NCBI GenBank assembly: GCA_002690655.1
Contig: NZFL01000031.1
Location: forward strand, 81,294 to 117,414
Source of the DNA: Pedosphaera sp.
GTDB lineage: Bacteria; Verrucomicrobiota; Verrucomicrobiia; Limisphaerales; AAA164-E04
Direction of reading: 5' to 3'
DNA: 36,121 bases
Program-made: the position numbers and the translations under genes
Notes under the pieces: model-generated
Told to the model about the DNA's origin: nothing
What the model saw: only the letters and a program-made list of their open reading frames with translations
Databases searched by the model: none
Shown here: positions 7,480 to 16,861 of the stretch, one piece after another
How the letters are laid out: the number at the start of each line of letters is the position of its first letter
Position numbering within the stretch: position 1 is the first letter of the stretch

Positions 7480-9036
7480 CTACTTTTTAGGAGGAAGATC
7501 TTTTCTTGGAAACAGAGGCTGAGGTTTCCCTACAACATGATCGGCCTTCATGCCTCCCCAGGCTGACTTCATGAAGAGATCAGGCTTATCCTCAAGACAG
7601 AGTTGATCATAGATTTTCTGAGATGTACCGGGTAAATAAGGATTCAACAAAACAGCGATCACACGGCATGATTCAACCAGCGTGTAAAGAATCTCCCCCA
7701 GTCGCTCAGATTGCTCCGGATCTTTCGCCAATTTGAAAGGAGCCGTCTGGTCGATGTATTGGTTTATTCTGGCAATCAATTCCCAGATTCTCCTCAGGGC
7801 GCCTTGCAGCTTGTGGCTGCGGGACAATTCGATGACCTCTTTGGAGGCTTCATTTACCTCTGTTTCGAGTTCGTTGCAGATCGCGGGGACAGCCCCCTGA
7901 CGGTATCGATTCAACATCGATAGTGAACGATTGACCAGATTGCCGATCCCATTGGCCAATTCAGCCGCGTAACGCGTTTGAAAACCGCCGTTGGTCCAGT
8001 TGCCGTCGGGACCTATGTCTAGTTCACGCAGCATGTAATACCGAAAAGCATCGATTCCCCATTCATCGATGACAGCAATGGGGTCAACCACATTTCCGGT
8101 GGTCTTGCTCATTTTTTGACCATCCTTTTGCCACCAGCCATGAACACAGACTTGTCTGGGCAATGGGATCCCTGCGGCCTTCAGCATGATGGGCCAATAG
8201 ACGGCATGGAATTTCAGAATGTCTTTACCAATCACATGCACATCGGCAGGCCAAAGGCTGGCTTGCGAGTCCGTTTCGATGTCAAAACCAGGCAGGGAGG
8301 GATCCCCCATGGAGGCCGGTACCGTCACGTAGTTGGTCAGGGCATCAAACCAAACATAGGTCACATAATCTTCGTCAAAAGGCAGTGGAATCCCCCAGTT
8401 GAGCCGTGACTTGGGCCGAGAAATACAAAGATCCTCAAGCTTGTTGTTCTTGAGAAAACCTAGCACTTCGTTGCGGCGATAATCCGGGTAAACGAAATCA
8501 GGATTTGATTCGATGTAATCGATCAACCATTGCTGATGCCTTCCAAGCTTGAAATAATAATTATCTTCAACAAGACGAACCACCTCTCCATAAATCCCAT
8601 CGAAAGAGCCGTCTTCACGACGATCCTTTTCAGTAAGGAAAGTTTCCTGTTTGGCTGAATAGTAACCCTCGTAGGTGGCTTTGTAAAAATGATCTTCCTT
8701 GTAAAGTCTATTGAGGATGGTGCGCACCACGTGTTTATGCCGCTCCTGCGTTGTGCGAATAAAATCATTATTGGAAAGCCCTAAGACGCCAACAAAGGAT
8801 TGCCAGCTATCAGCCAGTTCGTCACAGTAATTTTGGCTTTCCTTGCCTTGTTCCATTGCAGCCTTCTGGACTTTCTGTCCATGTTCATCCAATCCAGTAA
8901 GGAAATAAGTGGATTCACCAAAGCTCTGATGGACTCGACAAATGGCATCGGTGATTACTTTTTCGTAGGCATGCCCCAAATGAGGATGCCCATTCACATA
9001 ATCGATGGCAGTCGTTAGATAAAAAGTTTTACTCAT
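7480..9036 (-). CDS. metG: Methionyl-tRNA synthetase
   Basis: This 518-residue class I aminoacyl-tRNA synthetase charges tRNA-Met in the cytoplasm. The HIGH-type signature is HLGH (residues 19-22) and the KMSKT loop is at 308-312. The connective peptide region, where zinc-containing relatives have CxxC pairs, reads YYSAKQETFLTEKD and has no cysteines, so this is a zinc-free short-knuckle form. The anticodon-binding helical domain follows (WTNGGF through NLVNRSLSMLNRYRQG), and there is no C-terminal EMAP-like tRNA-binding extension, in line with the short length. It is transcribed alone, divergent from the cassette at 9243 and convergent with the dipeptidase gene. Identification is secure. Confidence 0.97.
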   Translation of the reverse strand: MSKTFYLTTAIDYVNGHPHLGHAYEKVITDAICRVHQSFGESTYFLTGLDEHGQKVQKAAMEQGKESQNYCDELADSWQSFVGVLGLSNNDFIRTTQERHKHVVRTILNRLYKEDHFYKATYEGYYSAKQETFLTEKDRREDGSFDGIYGEVVRLVEDNYYFKLGRHQQWLIDYIESNPDFVYPDYRRNEVLGFLKNNKLEDLCISRPKSRLNWGIPLPFDEDYVTYVWFDALTNYVTVPASMGDPSLPGFDIETDSQASLWPADVHVIGKDILKFHAVYWPIMLKAAGIPLPRQVCVHGWWQKDGQKMSKTTGNVVDPIAVIDEWGIDAFRYYMLRELDIGPDGNWTNGGFQTRYAAELANGIGNLVNRSLSMLNRYRQGAVPAICNELETEVNEASKEVIELSRSHKLQGALRRIWELIARINQYIDQTAPFKLAKDPEQSERLGEILYTLVESCRVIAVLLNPYLPGTSQKIYDQLCLEDKPDLFMKSAWGGMKADHVVGKPQPLFPRKDLPPKK

Positions 9037-9200
9037 GAAATACTCACGTCTTCAAAATCAAAATGATCGAAGACAATGAGATTGCCAATACTTTTTCAAG
9101 AAATTCAGAAGTTCTCGTTTTTCACAGCTGTTTGCACCAGATGGATGAATTGCTATTTAATTGGGAAACGATTCAAGGAAGACCGATCCATACATCAACA

Positions 9201-9229
9201 TTGACAGTAAGCGCGTGGTATTTGATTAT
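9201..9229 (+). promoter_or_regulatory. Candidate sigma70-type promoter for the PSD1-DUF1552-ankyrin operon
   Basis: A perfect TTGACA (9201-9206) is followed 17 bases later by GATTAT (9224-9229), matching four of six -10 positions. Transcription would start near 9236, leaving only a very short leader before the ATG at 9243. That agrees with choosing 9243 over the upstream start at 9063, but it would make the message almost leaderless. Sequence match only; no experimental support. Confidence 0.35.
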
Positions 9230-9242
9230 GTTAATACAAACC

Positions 9243-11570
9243 ATGCGTCCAAAAACCGTCAGTTTAAGCTTGGCATGCCTCCTTCAATGGGTATGCGCTT
9301 CAGGCGAATCTCCAATACCCCCTTCTTTCATTGAGACTTATTGCTACGAATGCCACGACAGTGATTCAACGGAAGGGAATCTCGATTTGGAACGCACTCA
9401 AAAGGGTTCGATTGCAGAACATGGAAGCATCTGGGAGAAAGTCTTGCGAAAAATGGATGCACGCCAAATGCCCCCCATTGGAAATGAACGACCAAGCGAA
9501 GATCTTTTTGAAGAAATTACCTCCGATCTCGCTGTTTCGCTCGATCAATGGGCAGCCCTTCATCCCAACCCCGGCAGGACCGAGACCATTCGACGCTTGA
9601 CCCGCACGGAATATCAAAATGCCATCAGGGACCTCCTTGCCGTCCGAGTCGACACCAAGGCACTGTTGCCAAAGGATGAGGCCAGTCATGGCTTTGATAA
9701 TATCACTGTCGGCAACCTTTCCCCTACCCTCCTGAATCGCTACATCTCAGCAGCACAGAAAATCAGCCGACTGGCAGTCGGTGCAAGCCATGTCAAACCG
9801 GGCGGCCAGACTTATCGAATCCCGGCAGATGTCACTCAGGAATCTCATGTTGAAGGGCTACCTCTGGGTACGCGTGGAGGGCTGTTGATCCCCCACAAAT
9901 TCACCCACGATGCGGAATACGAAATTCGAGTAAGACTGGCGCGGGACAGGAATGAAGTCATTGAGGGGCTGAATGGTTCGTATGAACTGGATATATTGAT
10001 GGATGATCAACGTATCCGACGCTTCAAGGTGAAACCCCCGAAAACCAAAGGAGATTATGACAGCGTGGATGAGAAGTTGTCGATTCGCGTTCCTGTCAAG
10101 GCTGGCTTGCGTCGGATAGGAGTCACCTTTGCCGATCATTCCGACGCGCTGCTGGAACGGAAGCGTCAACCTTACAGGGTGGCTTTTAACATGCACCGAC
10201 ACCCCAGGCTCAGTCCTGCCATCTATCAGGTAAGCATCAACGGCCCTTTTCAGATTCAGGGTTCCGGAGAAACGGCAAGCCGGGCAAAAATATTCATAGA
10301 AAAACCCCAGACGCCTGCTGAGGAGGATCAATGCGCCAAACGCATCCTTTCCCACTTGATGCGCCGCGCCTATCGACGCCCGATCACATCGGAGGATTTA
10401 ATTCAACCTCTGAGGTTCTATCGCCAAGAATGTGCCAAGAAAGGATTCGAGGCAGGCATCGAGGCTGCCTTGAGTGCGATCCTGATCAGCCCTCAGTTTC
10501 TGTTGCGAATTGAAAAAGAACCACATGATGTGCTGCCCGACACTCCCTACAAGGTGTCCGATCTGGAATTAGCCACGCGACTTTCCTTTTTCCTTTGGAG
10601 CAGCATTCCTGATGAAACTCTCCTTGATCTGGCCTCACATGGCGCACTCAGCAAAGGCGATGAACTGACACGGCAAACAAAGAGGATGCTCAGGGACCCA
10701 CGAGCAAAGAGCCTGGTAACCAATTTCGCCGACCAATGGCTTTACTTGAGAAATCTCGATTCACTCACACCTGACGCACGCTTGTTCCCGGATTTCGACG
10801 AGAATCTGCGAAAGGCGTTACGAAAAGAAACTGAAATGCTTTTCGAGCACATTTTGAAGGAGGACCGGAGTGTCCTCGAATTGCTGCAATGTAATTACAC
10901 CTTCCTGAATGAACGCCTGGCCAGACACTACAGCATCCCCGGCATTCATGGATCGCATTTTCGAAAGGTTGCCTTGAAACCGGAGATGCATCGCGGCGGG
11001 GTTCTTCGACACGGAAGTATCCTTGCAGTGACTTCCTATGCCACTCGCACTTCGCCTGTCATCCGGGGGCACTGGATATTGGGGAACCTGCTGGGATCAC
11101 CACCTCCACCACCTCCACCGAACATACCTGCACTTGAGGAAACATCTGTCGATGCAAGTTTGTCCGTCAGAGAGCGGTTTGCTGAACATCGTGCCAATAC
11201 AGCATGTGCAAGGTGCCATGACGTGCTGGATCCGGTAGGGTTTGTTTTGGAAAATTTTGATGCAGTCGGTCGTTGGCGTGACATGGAAAATGGGCGACCC
11301 GTGGATGCATCAGGGGGATTTTCAGATGGCAGCCAGTTTGAGGGGGTGGAAGCACTCGAAGAAGCGATACTCAGGCGCCCCAAACTTTTCCTACAAACAC
11401 TTTCCGAAAAATTGCTGACCTACGCCCTGGGCCGAGGCATTGAAACGTATGATGCTCCCGCTGTTCGCCGCATCATTCGACACGCAGAAGAGGATGATTT
11501 TCGAATGAGTTCGATTATCCTTGGAGTGGTCCGGAGTCAGCCGTTCCAAATGAGAAAGACGTTACCATGA
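9243..11570 (+). CDS. PSD1-like secreted cytochrome c-type protein (DUF1587-DUF1595-DUF1592-DUF1588-DUF1585)
   Basis: From the ATG at 9243 the product is 775 residues with a signal peptide (MRPKTVSLSLACLLQ). The upstream start at 9063 would bury that signal, so I reject it. A heme motif CYECH (34-38) lies in the N-terminal cytochrome-like segment. DUF1587 follows with RRLTRTEYQNAIRDLL, then DUF1595 (HLMRRAYRRPITSEDL), DUF1592 (LATRLSFFLWSSIPDE), and DUF1588 with RGGVLRHGSILAVTSYATRT and a second heme motif CARCH (655-659). DUF1585 closes the protein (KLLTYALGRGIE). This architecture is a hallmark of Planctomycetes and Verrucomicrobia and works outside the cytoplasm. Its biochemical function is not established to my knowledge; redox roles in polysaccharide use have been proposed. 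The stop overlaps the next start (ATGA), implying translational coupling. Confidence 0.9.
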   Translation: MRPKTVSLSLACLLQWVCASGESPIPPSFIETYCYECHDSDSTEGNLDLERTQKGSIAEHGSIWEKVLRKMDARQMPPIGNERPSEDLFEEITSDLAVSLDQWAALHPNPGRTETIRRLTRTEYQNAIRDLLAVRVDTKALLPKDEASHGFDNITVGNLSPTLLNRYISAAQKISRLAVGASHVKPGGQTYRIPADVTQESHVEGLPLGTRGGLLIPHKFTHDAEYEIRVRLARDRNEVIEGLNGSYELDILMDDQRIRRFKVKPPKTKGDYDSVDEKLSIRVPVKAGLRRIGVTFADHSDALLERKRQPYRVAFNMHRHPRLSPAIYQVSINGPFQIQGSGETASRAKIFIEKPQTPAEEDQCAKRILSHLMRRAYRRPITSEDLIQPLRFYRQECAKKGFEAGIEAALSAILISPQFLLRIEKEPHDVLPDTPYKVSDLELATRLSFFLWSSIPDETLLDLASHGALSKGDELTRQTKRMLRDPRAKSLVTNFADQWLYLRNLDSLTPDARLFPDFDENLRKALRKETEMLFEHILKEDRSVLELLQCNYTFLNERLARHYSIPGIHGSHFRKVALKPEMHRGGVLRHGSILAVTSYATRTSPVIRGHWILGNLLGSPPPPPPPNIPALEETSVDASLSVRERFAEHRANTACARCHDVLDPVGFVLENFDAVGRWRDMENGRPVDASGGFSDGSQFEGVEALEEAILRRPKLFLQTLSEKLLTYALGRGIETYDAPAVRRIIRHAEEDDFRMSSIILGVVRSQPFQMRKTLP

Positions 11571-12907
11571 TCATTACAAAGAAAGCATTACCTCGACGCA
11601 CGTTTCTCAGAAGCGTGGGAGCTTCCATGGCACTCCCCTTGCTGGACGCCATGATACCCGCGGCAACAGCTTCCGCAAAAACATCACTAGGCAGAACCAA
11701 ACGTTTGGGTTTTATTTTCATGCCCATGGGCTGCGACCAGTCCCGATGGTTTCCGGAGAAGGAAGGCAAGCTCGAAAAGTTATCACCTATTTTGAGTTCA
11801 CTGGAACCCGTCAAACACCAGGTCAACGTATTGCAAAACATGGAACTGGCCAACGCCTATCCAGGTTCACATGCTACTTCAAACTCGTCCTTCCTGAGTG
11901 CAGCGAAAGCCAGACATACGGAAGGAAACGATTACTACCTGGGGACAACCGTCGACCAGGTAGCCGCCCAGCATTTTGGACATGCCTCGCCATTGCCCTC
12001 CCTTGAATTGTCCATGGATTTGATGCAGACGGTCGGCCAGTGTGACAATGGTTATGCCTGCGTATACCAGAACAACCTTTCATGGTCCACTCCTACCACC
12101 CCTTTACCCGCGGAGGCCCACCCTCGAATCGTATTCGAGGCATTGTTCGGCGACGGAGGAACGACCGCAGAGCGGAAATCAGCGCTTCGCAGGCGTGCCA
12201 GCTTGCTGGATGCTTTCAATCACGACATCGCTCGATTGAAACGACAACTGGGGACCGAGGATCGCGTTCGCATGGATGATTACCTAGAAACCGTGAGGGA
12301 AGTGGAACGACGCATCCAGCGAGCCGAGGCAAATACGGAAGATAATCCGCTTCCGGACCTGGACCGACCGGTGGGCGTCCCGGAATCCTATGCCGAGCAT
12401 GCACGATTGATGTTTGATTTGCAGTTACTCGCCTTTCAGGGAGATGTCACTCGGGTCACCACCTTCCAGTTGGCAAGGGAAACAAGTAACCGCACTTACC
12501 CTGAAATCGGGGTACCTGATCCGCATCATCCACTGTCGCACCACGGCAACGACCCGGAAAAAATCGCGAGAATGTCCAAAATCAACCAATTCCACGTCTC
12601 CCTCTTCGCGGAGTATGTGCAAAAGCTGCAAGATACGCCAGAGGGAGAGGGATCATTACTGGATCAAACCTTGTTGCTTTATGGAAGCGGGATAGGCAAC
12701 CCCAATATTCATGATCACACCAACCTGCCAGTGCTGGTGGCGGGTGGGAGTGCAAGCGGCCTGAAAGGAGGCCGCCACCTGCGTTACAAAAAGCCCACTC
12801 CTTTGTCGAATCTTCACCTGACGCTGCTCGATAAAGCCGGCGTGCATCTGGATTCATTCGCTGACAGCACTGGCAAGATGGAAGAATTATTTCCATTATC
12901 AGTCTGA
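11567..12907 (+). CDS. DUF1552 protein, Tat-exported
   Basis: The 446-residue product begins with a twin-arginine signal (PRRTFLRSVGASMALPLLDAM; RR at residues 10-11), so it should fold in the cytoplasm and be exported through Tat. DUF1552 hallmarks are clear: GFIFMPMGCDQSRWFP early in the mature protein, the YGSGIGNPNIHDHTNLPVL segment and LVAGGSASGLKGGRHLRY near the end, and PLSNLHLTLLDKAGV. The early and late histidine/aspartate-rich loops recall the alkaline-phosphatase/sulfatase-like superfamily to which DUF1501/DUF1552 proteins are often compared, but I cannot place a catalytic residue. It is coupled to the preceding gene by a four-base ATGA overlap and to the next by a one-base TGATG overlap. 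Substrate unknown. Confidence 0.9.
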   Translation: MIITKKALPRRTFLRSVGASMALPLLDAMIPAATASAKTSLGRTKRLGFIFMPMGCDQSRWFPEKEGKLEKLSPILSSLEPVKHQVNVLQNMELANAYPGSHATSNSSFLSAAKARHTEGNDYYLGTTVDQVAAQHFGHASPLPSLELSMDLMQTVGQCDNGYACVYQNNLSWSTPTTPLPAEAHPRIVFEALFGDGGTTAERKSALRRRASLLDAFNHDIARLKRQLGTEDRVRMDDYLETVREVERRIQRAEANTEDNPLPDLDRPVGVPESYAEHARLMFDLQLLAFQGDVTRVTTFQLARETSNRTYPEIGVPDPHHPLSHHGNDPEKIARMSKINQFHVSLFAEYVQKLQDTPEGEGSLLDQTLLLYGSGIGNPNIHDHTNLPVLVAGGSASGLKGGRHLRYKKPTPLSNLHLTLLDKAGVHLDSFADSTGKMEELFPLSV

Positions 12908-14424
12908 TGAAACACCTCCTGCTCGCCTTTCTGGTATCGACACTTTCCCTGCATGGGCAAAGTCCCGCTCTTGAGGCCGTCCGACAATCCGACCACTCAC
13001 GGCTACAATCATTGATTGAAGCACAGAGGGATTTGAACGCGGCAGATGCAAACGGAATGACCGCATTGCATCAGGCTGCTCTGCAGGATGATCTGAAAGG
13101 CGTGAGGATGCTGCTGGAAGGAAAAGCAAATCCATCCGTGATGACGGACTATGGAATCACTCCATTATGGCTTGCCTGTCAAAACGGCAATGCATCTATC
13201 GTAAGGACCCTGTTGAAGGCTGGCGCTGCTGTTGATCAGATGTTCCACGGAAAGCAATCAGCTTTGATGATGGCTGCCCGAGCGGGCAGCCTGGAATCCG
13301 TTCAGGCCCTGGCCAATCAGGGTGCCGAACTGAATACCAGAGAGAGTCGAGGTCAAACCGCAATCATGTGGGCCTCTGCCGAAGGGCATGCGGATGTGGT
13401 CACCTGGCTGATCGAAGCTGGCGCGGATTTTAGATCTCCACTCAAAAGCGGGTTCACTCCCCTGTTCTTTGCCATTCGTGAGGGGCGGCACGAGGTGGTG
13501 CAAACCTTGATTGAAGCGGGCATCGATATCCAAGAAGCCATGGATCCAGAACGTCGGGCCAGTCGAGGGCCTCAATCAGGCATGACCCCTTTGTTGATGG
13601 CGGTAGAAAATGGACATTTTGAGCTGGCCATTGAACTCGTCAAAGCAGGCGCAGATCCTGACGACTTACGGCCTGGTTATGCAGCCTTACACGCCATCAC
13701 CTGGGTGCGTAAACCCGATAGCGGTGAAGGAGTCAACGGCTTGCCGCCTCCAGATGGTTCAGGGAACTTGACCTCTTTGGAGTTTGTGAAAAATATCCTT
13801 TCCCTTGGAGCCGATGTGAATATTCGCATCCCAAATGGCCATGGCGGCGCAGGCAAATTCAGCAGGCAAGGGGCAACTCCATTCCTCATGGCGGCGAAAA
13901 CAGCTGATCTGAACTTATTAAAATTGCTCCACCAATCCGGGGCAGATCCCACCATCTTAAACGAGGACGAAGTCACCCCCCTCATTGCTGCTGCCGGTTT
14001 AGGCACGGTCGCAGCAGGTGAAGTTGCAGGCACTGAAGAGGAAGTAATGGAAACAGTCCATTGGCTGCTGGAAAAAGGCATGGACATCAATGCCGTGAGC
14101 ACAAAAGGAGAAACTGTCATGCACGCGGCTGCTTACAAGAACCTGCCCAGAGTCATTGAATTCATGGCAGGTCATGGAGCTGATATTGAAGTATGGAATA
14201 AAGCTAATCAACATGGGTGGACACCCCTGCTCATCGCCGAAGGATTTCGTCCTGGCAACTTCAAACCTTCTTTCGAAACCATCGCATCAATTCATGAGGT
14301 CATGCTTGCCGCCGGCATCGCCCCTCCTCCTCCCACACAACCCAAGGGCATCAACAATACCGATTATACATCGCCTGAGCAAAAAAAGGCCGACGCCGAG
14401 CTGTGGAAAAAGGACAATCAGTAG
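12907..14424 (+). CDS. Secreted ankyrin-repeat protein of the PSD1/DUF1552 cassette
   Basis: This 505-residue protein has a short signal peptide (MKHLLLAFLVSTLSLHG) followed by about eleven ankyrin repeats over residues 28-485. Examples are NGMTALHQAALQDDLKGVRM, YGITPLWLACQNGNASIVRT and GETVMHAAAYKNLPRVIEF. Two repeats are enlarged by inserts (around 260-300 and 355-385). The last part, HGWTPLLIAEGFRPGNFKPS followed by ETIASIHEVM, is a distinctive ending I associate with ankyrin proteins next to DUF1592/DUF1552 genes. The start overlaps the DUF1552 stop (TGATG). Ankyrin folds bind proteins, so an extracytoplasmic adaptor or scaffold for the two cassette partners is the natural inference. It has no catalytic domain. 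Signal and repeats are directly visible; partner binding is inference. Confidence 0.9.
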   Translation: MKHLLLAFLVSTLSLHGQSPALEAVRQSDHSRLQSLIEAQRDLNAADANGMTALHQAALQDDLKGVRMLLEGKANPSVMTDYGITPLWLACQNGNASIVRTLLKAGAAVDQMFHGKQSALMMAARAGSLESVQALANQGAELNTRESRGQTAIMWASAEGHADVVTWLIEAGADFRSPLKSGFTPLFFAIREGRHEVVQTLIEAGIDIQEAMDPERRASRGPQSGMTPLLMAVENGHFELAIELVKAGADPDDLRPGYAALHAITWVRKPDSGEGVNGLPPPDGSGNLTSLEFVKNILSLGADVNIRIPNGHGGAGKFSRQGATPFLMAAKTADLNLLKLLHQSGADPTILNEDEVTPLIAAAGLGTVAAGEVAGTEEEVMETVHWLLEKGMDINAVSTKGETVMHAAAYKNLPRVIEFMAGHGADIEVWNKANQHGWTPLLIAEGFRPGNFKPSFETIASIHEVMLAAGIAPPPPTQPKGINNTDYTSPEQKKADAELWKKDNQ

Positions 14425-14597
14425 AACACCTTTTGCGGGTCGAACATTGATTCACCATGAAACCAAGTTCTTAGGTGATGCACCCATGCTCAGCGAAGGG
14501 GAGAAGCTGCCGATTCACGTTGTTGTCGTCAGGTTGACGGACCATCAAGCATCCAGCACTTGAGGGTTGCAGTTCAGGAAGAGGACATATCTCTGGA

Positions 14598-16394
14598 TCA
14601 TCCCTTTGGAATTCTTGAACCCAGCATAAGGGCGCGGACGTATTTTGTAGCAATGGAACCGAAGGATAATAACTGATCATGGTATTCCTTCAGCACGAAA
14701 TGACCACCCCACTCGGCTTCCACTTCGGAGCGAAGATCCACATGTTCCAGATAACCGACGAAATAGGTAGATAATTGAGCTGAGGTCAATTGAGCTCTCC
14801 GCCATTTTCCGTCCGCTTCACGCTCCTCTTGAAACGCATCTTCCATCATCAAGCGCATCGCTTCTTGCTTTTCAATTCCGTCAACGTGTATTGCCTGGTC
14901 AAGTAAGGCATTGGTAACATCTCTCAAGTACCATTTCAGAACGACCAAACGCATCAAGGGATCATCCTTGAGGAAACCTTCCTCACACATCATCCACTCA
15001 CTGTAAACTGCCCATCCTTCTATGAAGGTAGCCGACCCCAGAACCGATCGAATCCTGCGGGGGGTTCGATTGGCATGGGCGAGTTGAACGAAATGACCTG
15101 GCATGGCTTCATGGATCGTGAGATTATGCAAGGACCGGCGATTGTACTCGCGCAGATGAGAGGCAACCTGTTCTTCTGTCCAGGAAGCCGGTGGAGGAGA
15201 AACGGCATAGAAGGTCTTCAACCCTTTTTCCAAAGGGCCAGGGGAATCACAATAGGCGAGTGAAACTCCACGACGGAATTCAGGCATGACAATAATTTCC
15301 ATGGGATCCTCAGGCAACGTGACAATGTCGTTTTCACTCAGGAATTGACGGGTCAATCGAACAGATTCATTGGCGGCAGTCACCACGCCTTCGGCACTTG
15401 GCCTGTCCTGACAGGCTAACTCAAGGCAGGCTCGAATGATTGATTTTTTATAAGCCCGTGATGGTCGCCTTGGAAACTGTGTATAGGGAAAACGCTTTAA
15501 ATAAACGTTTCTGGCAATCTCGAACATACGATCATGCAATGCACGTATTTGCTGTTTACCTCTCTCCTTGATCTGTTGCCGTGTCAAAGGAGACTGCAGC
15601 GTTTGCTCAAGTTTTTGATCATATAAGGTCGCCCCCAGCCGATAGTTCCCCGCCGCCTTTGGTAACAAGTGATTCTCCAGCCATTGTTGATGTTCCTCAA
15701 CCGCCTGACGAGCCACCTCAATGGCCCCGGTGAGATCTCGCCTGTCCTTTGGCTTCAATGCTGAGCGGTGTGGTTGAATGGTGTTTTTGATGATTGCTAA
15801 TATACCACGATTCTGTCCTACAGCGGTTTCAGCATGAGCGCGCGGCACGCGAGAAGGGATGAGTACAGACCGGGCCTGCTCAAAGAGCGCAGGCAGTTGC
15901 AACAGTCTGGAGGTGGCGGAACGAAGCCGATCCGATAAAGGCGCAAACTCACGCGCCATCAGGCCGTAAACAGCATCCCCCGCCAGCCCCGAATAACGCA
16001 GCGGATTCCAAGCCCATTCCTGCAAGATGTCATGACGCCATACAGACGTCTTTAAATGATGCCGCAGTATCGCAATATCAACTTTCTCCGCTCTCGAAAG
16101 CCTCCCTCTGGAAAGAATCTCGATTCGCTGTAAAAGATCCAATTGCAAGTGCCGTCTTCGCTCGCGGCCTTGCTCACTGACATCATCTATGGATGCGTCA
16201 TACCGATGATCTCCAATACCCGTTGCCCAGACGGGCGAAAGCCGGGCCGATTCGTCGAAGTAATCATTGACCAGCGCTTCAAAACCATCACCGTCACCAA
16301 TCACCACATTCCGCTCTTTGGAGATTTCGTCCTGAGCAAAAAGGCAATGACAGCACCAGAGCAAGGAGAGGCCTGAAATTTTCAACAATGACAT
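14598..16394 (-). CDS. DUF885 family protein, putative exported metallohydrolase
   Basis: From the ATG at 16394 the product has 598 residues and a signal peptide (MSLLKISGLSLLWCCHCLFA). An upstream start at 16463 adds 23 residues and hides the signal, so I use the later one. The first half is helical (NDYFDESARLSPVWATGIGD is typical of the family). The hallmark HEAMPGH (428-434) with EGWAVYSE (459-466) gives a gluzincin-like HExxxGH...E zinc site seen in DUF885 proteins. The family is widespread, exported or lipid-anchored, and thought to be peptidase-like, with substrate unproven. It converges with the ankyrin cassette and is not obviously in an operon. Confidence 0.87.
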   Translation of the reverse strand: MSLLKISGLSLLWCCHCLFAQDEISKERNVVIGDGDGFEALVNDYFDESARLSPVWATGIGDHRYDASIDDVSEQGRERRRHLQLDLLQRIEILSRGRLSRAEKVDIAILRHHLKTSVWRHDILQEWAWNPLRYSGLAGDAVYGLMAREFAPLSDRLRSATSRLLQLPALFEQARSVLIPSRVPRAHAETAVGQNRGILAIIKNTIQPHRSALKPKDRRDLTGAIEVARQAVEEHQQWLENHLLPKAAGNYRLGATLYDQKLEQTLQSPLTRQQIKERGKQQIRALHDRMFEIARNVYLKRFPYTQFPRRPSRAYKKSIIRACLELACQDRPSAEGVVTAANESVRLTRQFLSENDIVTLPEDPMEIIVMPEFRRGVSLAYCDSPGPLEKGLKTFYAVSPPPASWTEEQVASHLREYNRRSLHNLTIHEAMPGHFVQLAHANRTPRRIRSVLGSATFIEGWAVYSEWMMCEEGFLKDDPLMRLVVLKWYLRDVTNALLDQAIHVDGIEKQEAMRLMMEDAFQEEREADGKWRRAQLTSAQLSTYFVGYLEHVDLRSEVEAEWGGHFVLKEYHDQLLSFGSIATKYVRALMLGSRIPKG

Positions 16395-16486
16395 GTTTGA
16401 AAGGTTAGAATGAGAGTGCTCTGCGAACAAGCTAAAGACTCTGAACAGGAAAACACTGGTCAATACAAAGTTTAATTCAACAGGAG

Positions 16487-16813
16487 ATGAAAAACCCGCA
16501 GCGCCGTTCCGTTCGCATCCGGATGGTGTTCTTCGGCAGTACGTATCCTGACATGATGCGGACCGTTCTCCAGCCCATCGTCGAGTATCACAGCCCGGTG
16601 GAGGTGAGATGCCATGGCACTGAACCAGAGATAGGTGACCTCTATGAAGGCGATGGACAGACTTTTAAATACGAAGAAGGAGCATCCCTCAGGCACCAAT
16701 TCAAAGTCTCCCAAGCGAGAGATGGCCAATTGAATCTGGAGGAAACAGTAATCAATCAAAACCAGAAAGCCATGTTTGGCGTCCTTGAAGGATTTGTCGT
16801 CATGACGAAGTAA
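16487..16813 (+). pseudogene. Probable relic of a GH31-type C-terminal domain
   Basis: This 108-residue frame contains PVEVRCHGTEPEIGDLYEGD followed by GQTFKYEEGA. It resembles the C-terminal DUF5110-like beta domain of family 31 glycoside hydrolases, where a YEDDG-x-x-xxYEKG pattern is typical. No catalytic domain precedes it: the upstream frame closes with a stop at 16442, only 15 codons before the ATG, and the DUF885 gene begins divergently at 16394. The start codon has AGGAG directly adjacent, too close to act as a normal ribosome binding site. The opposite strand is also open over the same stretch but shows no family resemblance. I therefore read this as the tail of a lost enzyme; a short intact protein of unknown role is the alternative. 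Confidence 0.4.
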
Positions 16814-16861
16814 TACCACGAGGCCAATAGGGCCGACTCATGAGATGAAGACCTGTGTCGA

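Noticed and set aside
7446-7480. Imperfect hairpin with TCGCATGCGA palindrome between the convergent dipeptidase and metG genes, considered as a terminator
   Set aside because: The outer stem is only GCTTC/GAAGC with mismatches and it overlaps the metG stop; the T-run follows weakly. Not strong enough to call.
9063-9242. Sixty-codon upstream extension of the PSD1-like gene
   Set aside because: It would place ordinary soluble sequence before the signal peptide, and a TTGACA/GATTAT promoter match lies inside it.
16472-16819. Minus-strand 115-codon frame overlapping the GH31-like relic
   Set aside because: It shows no family resemblance, while the plus strand has a GH31-like YEGDG...YEEG motif.
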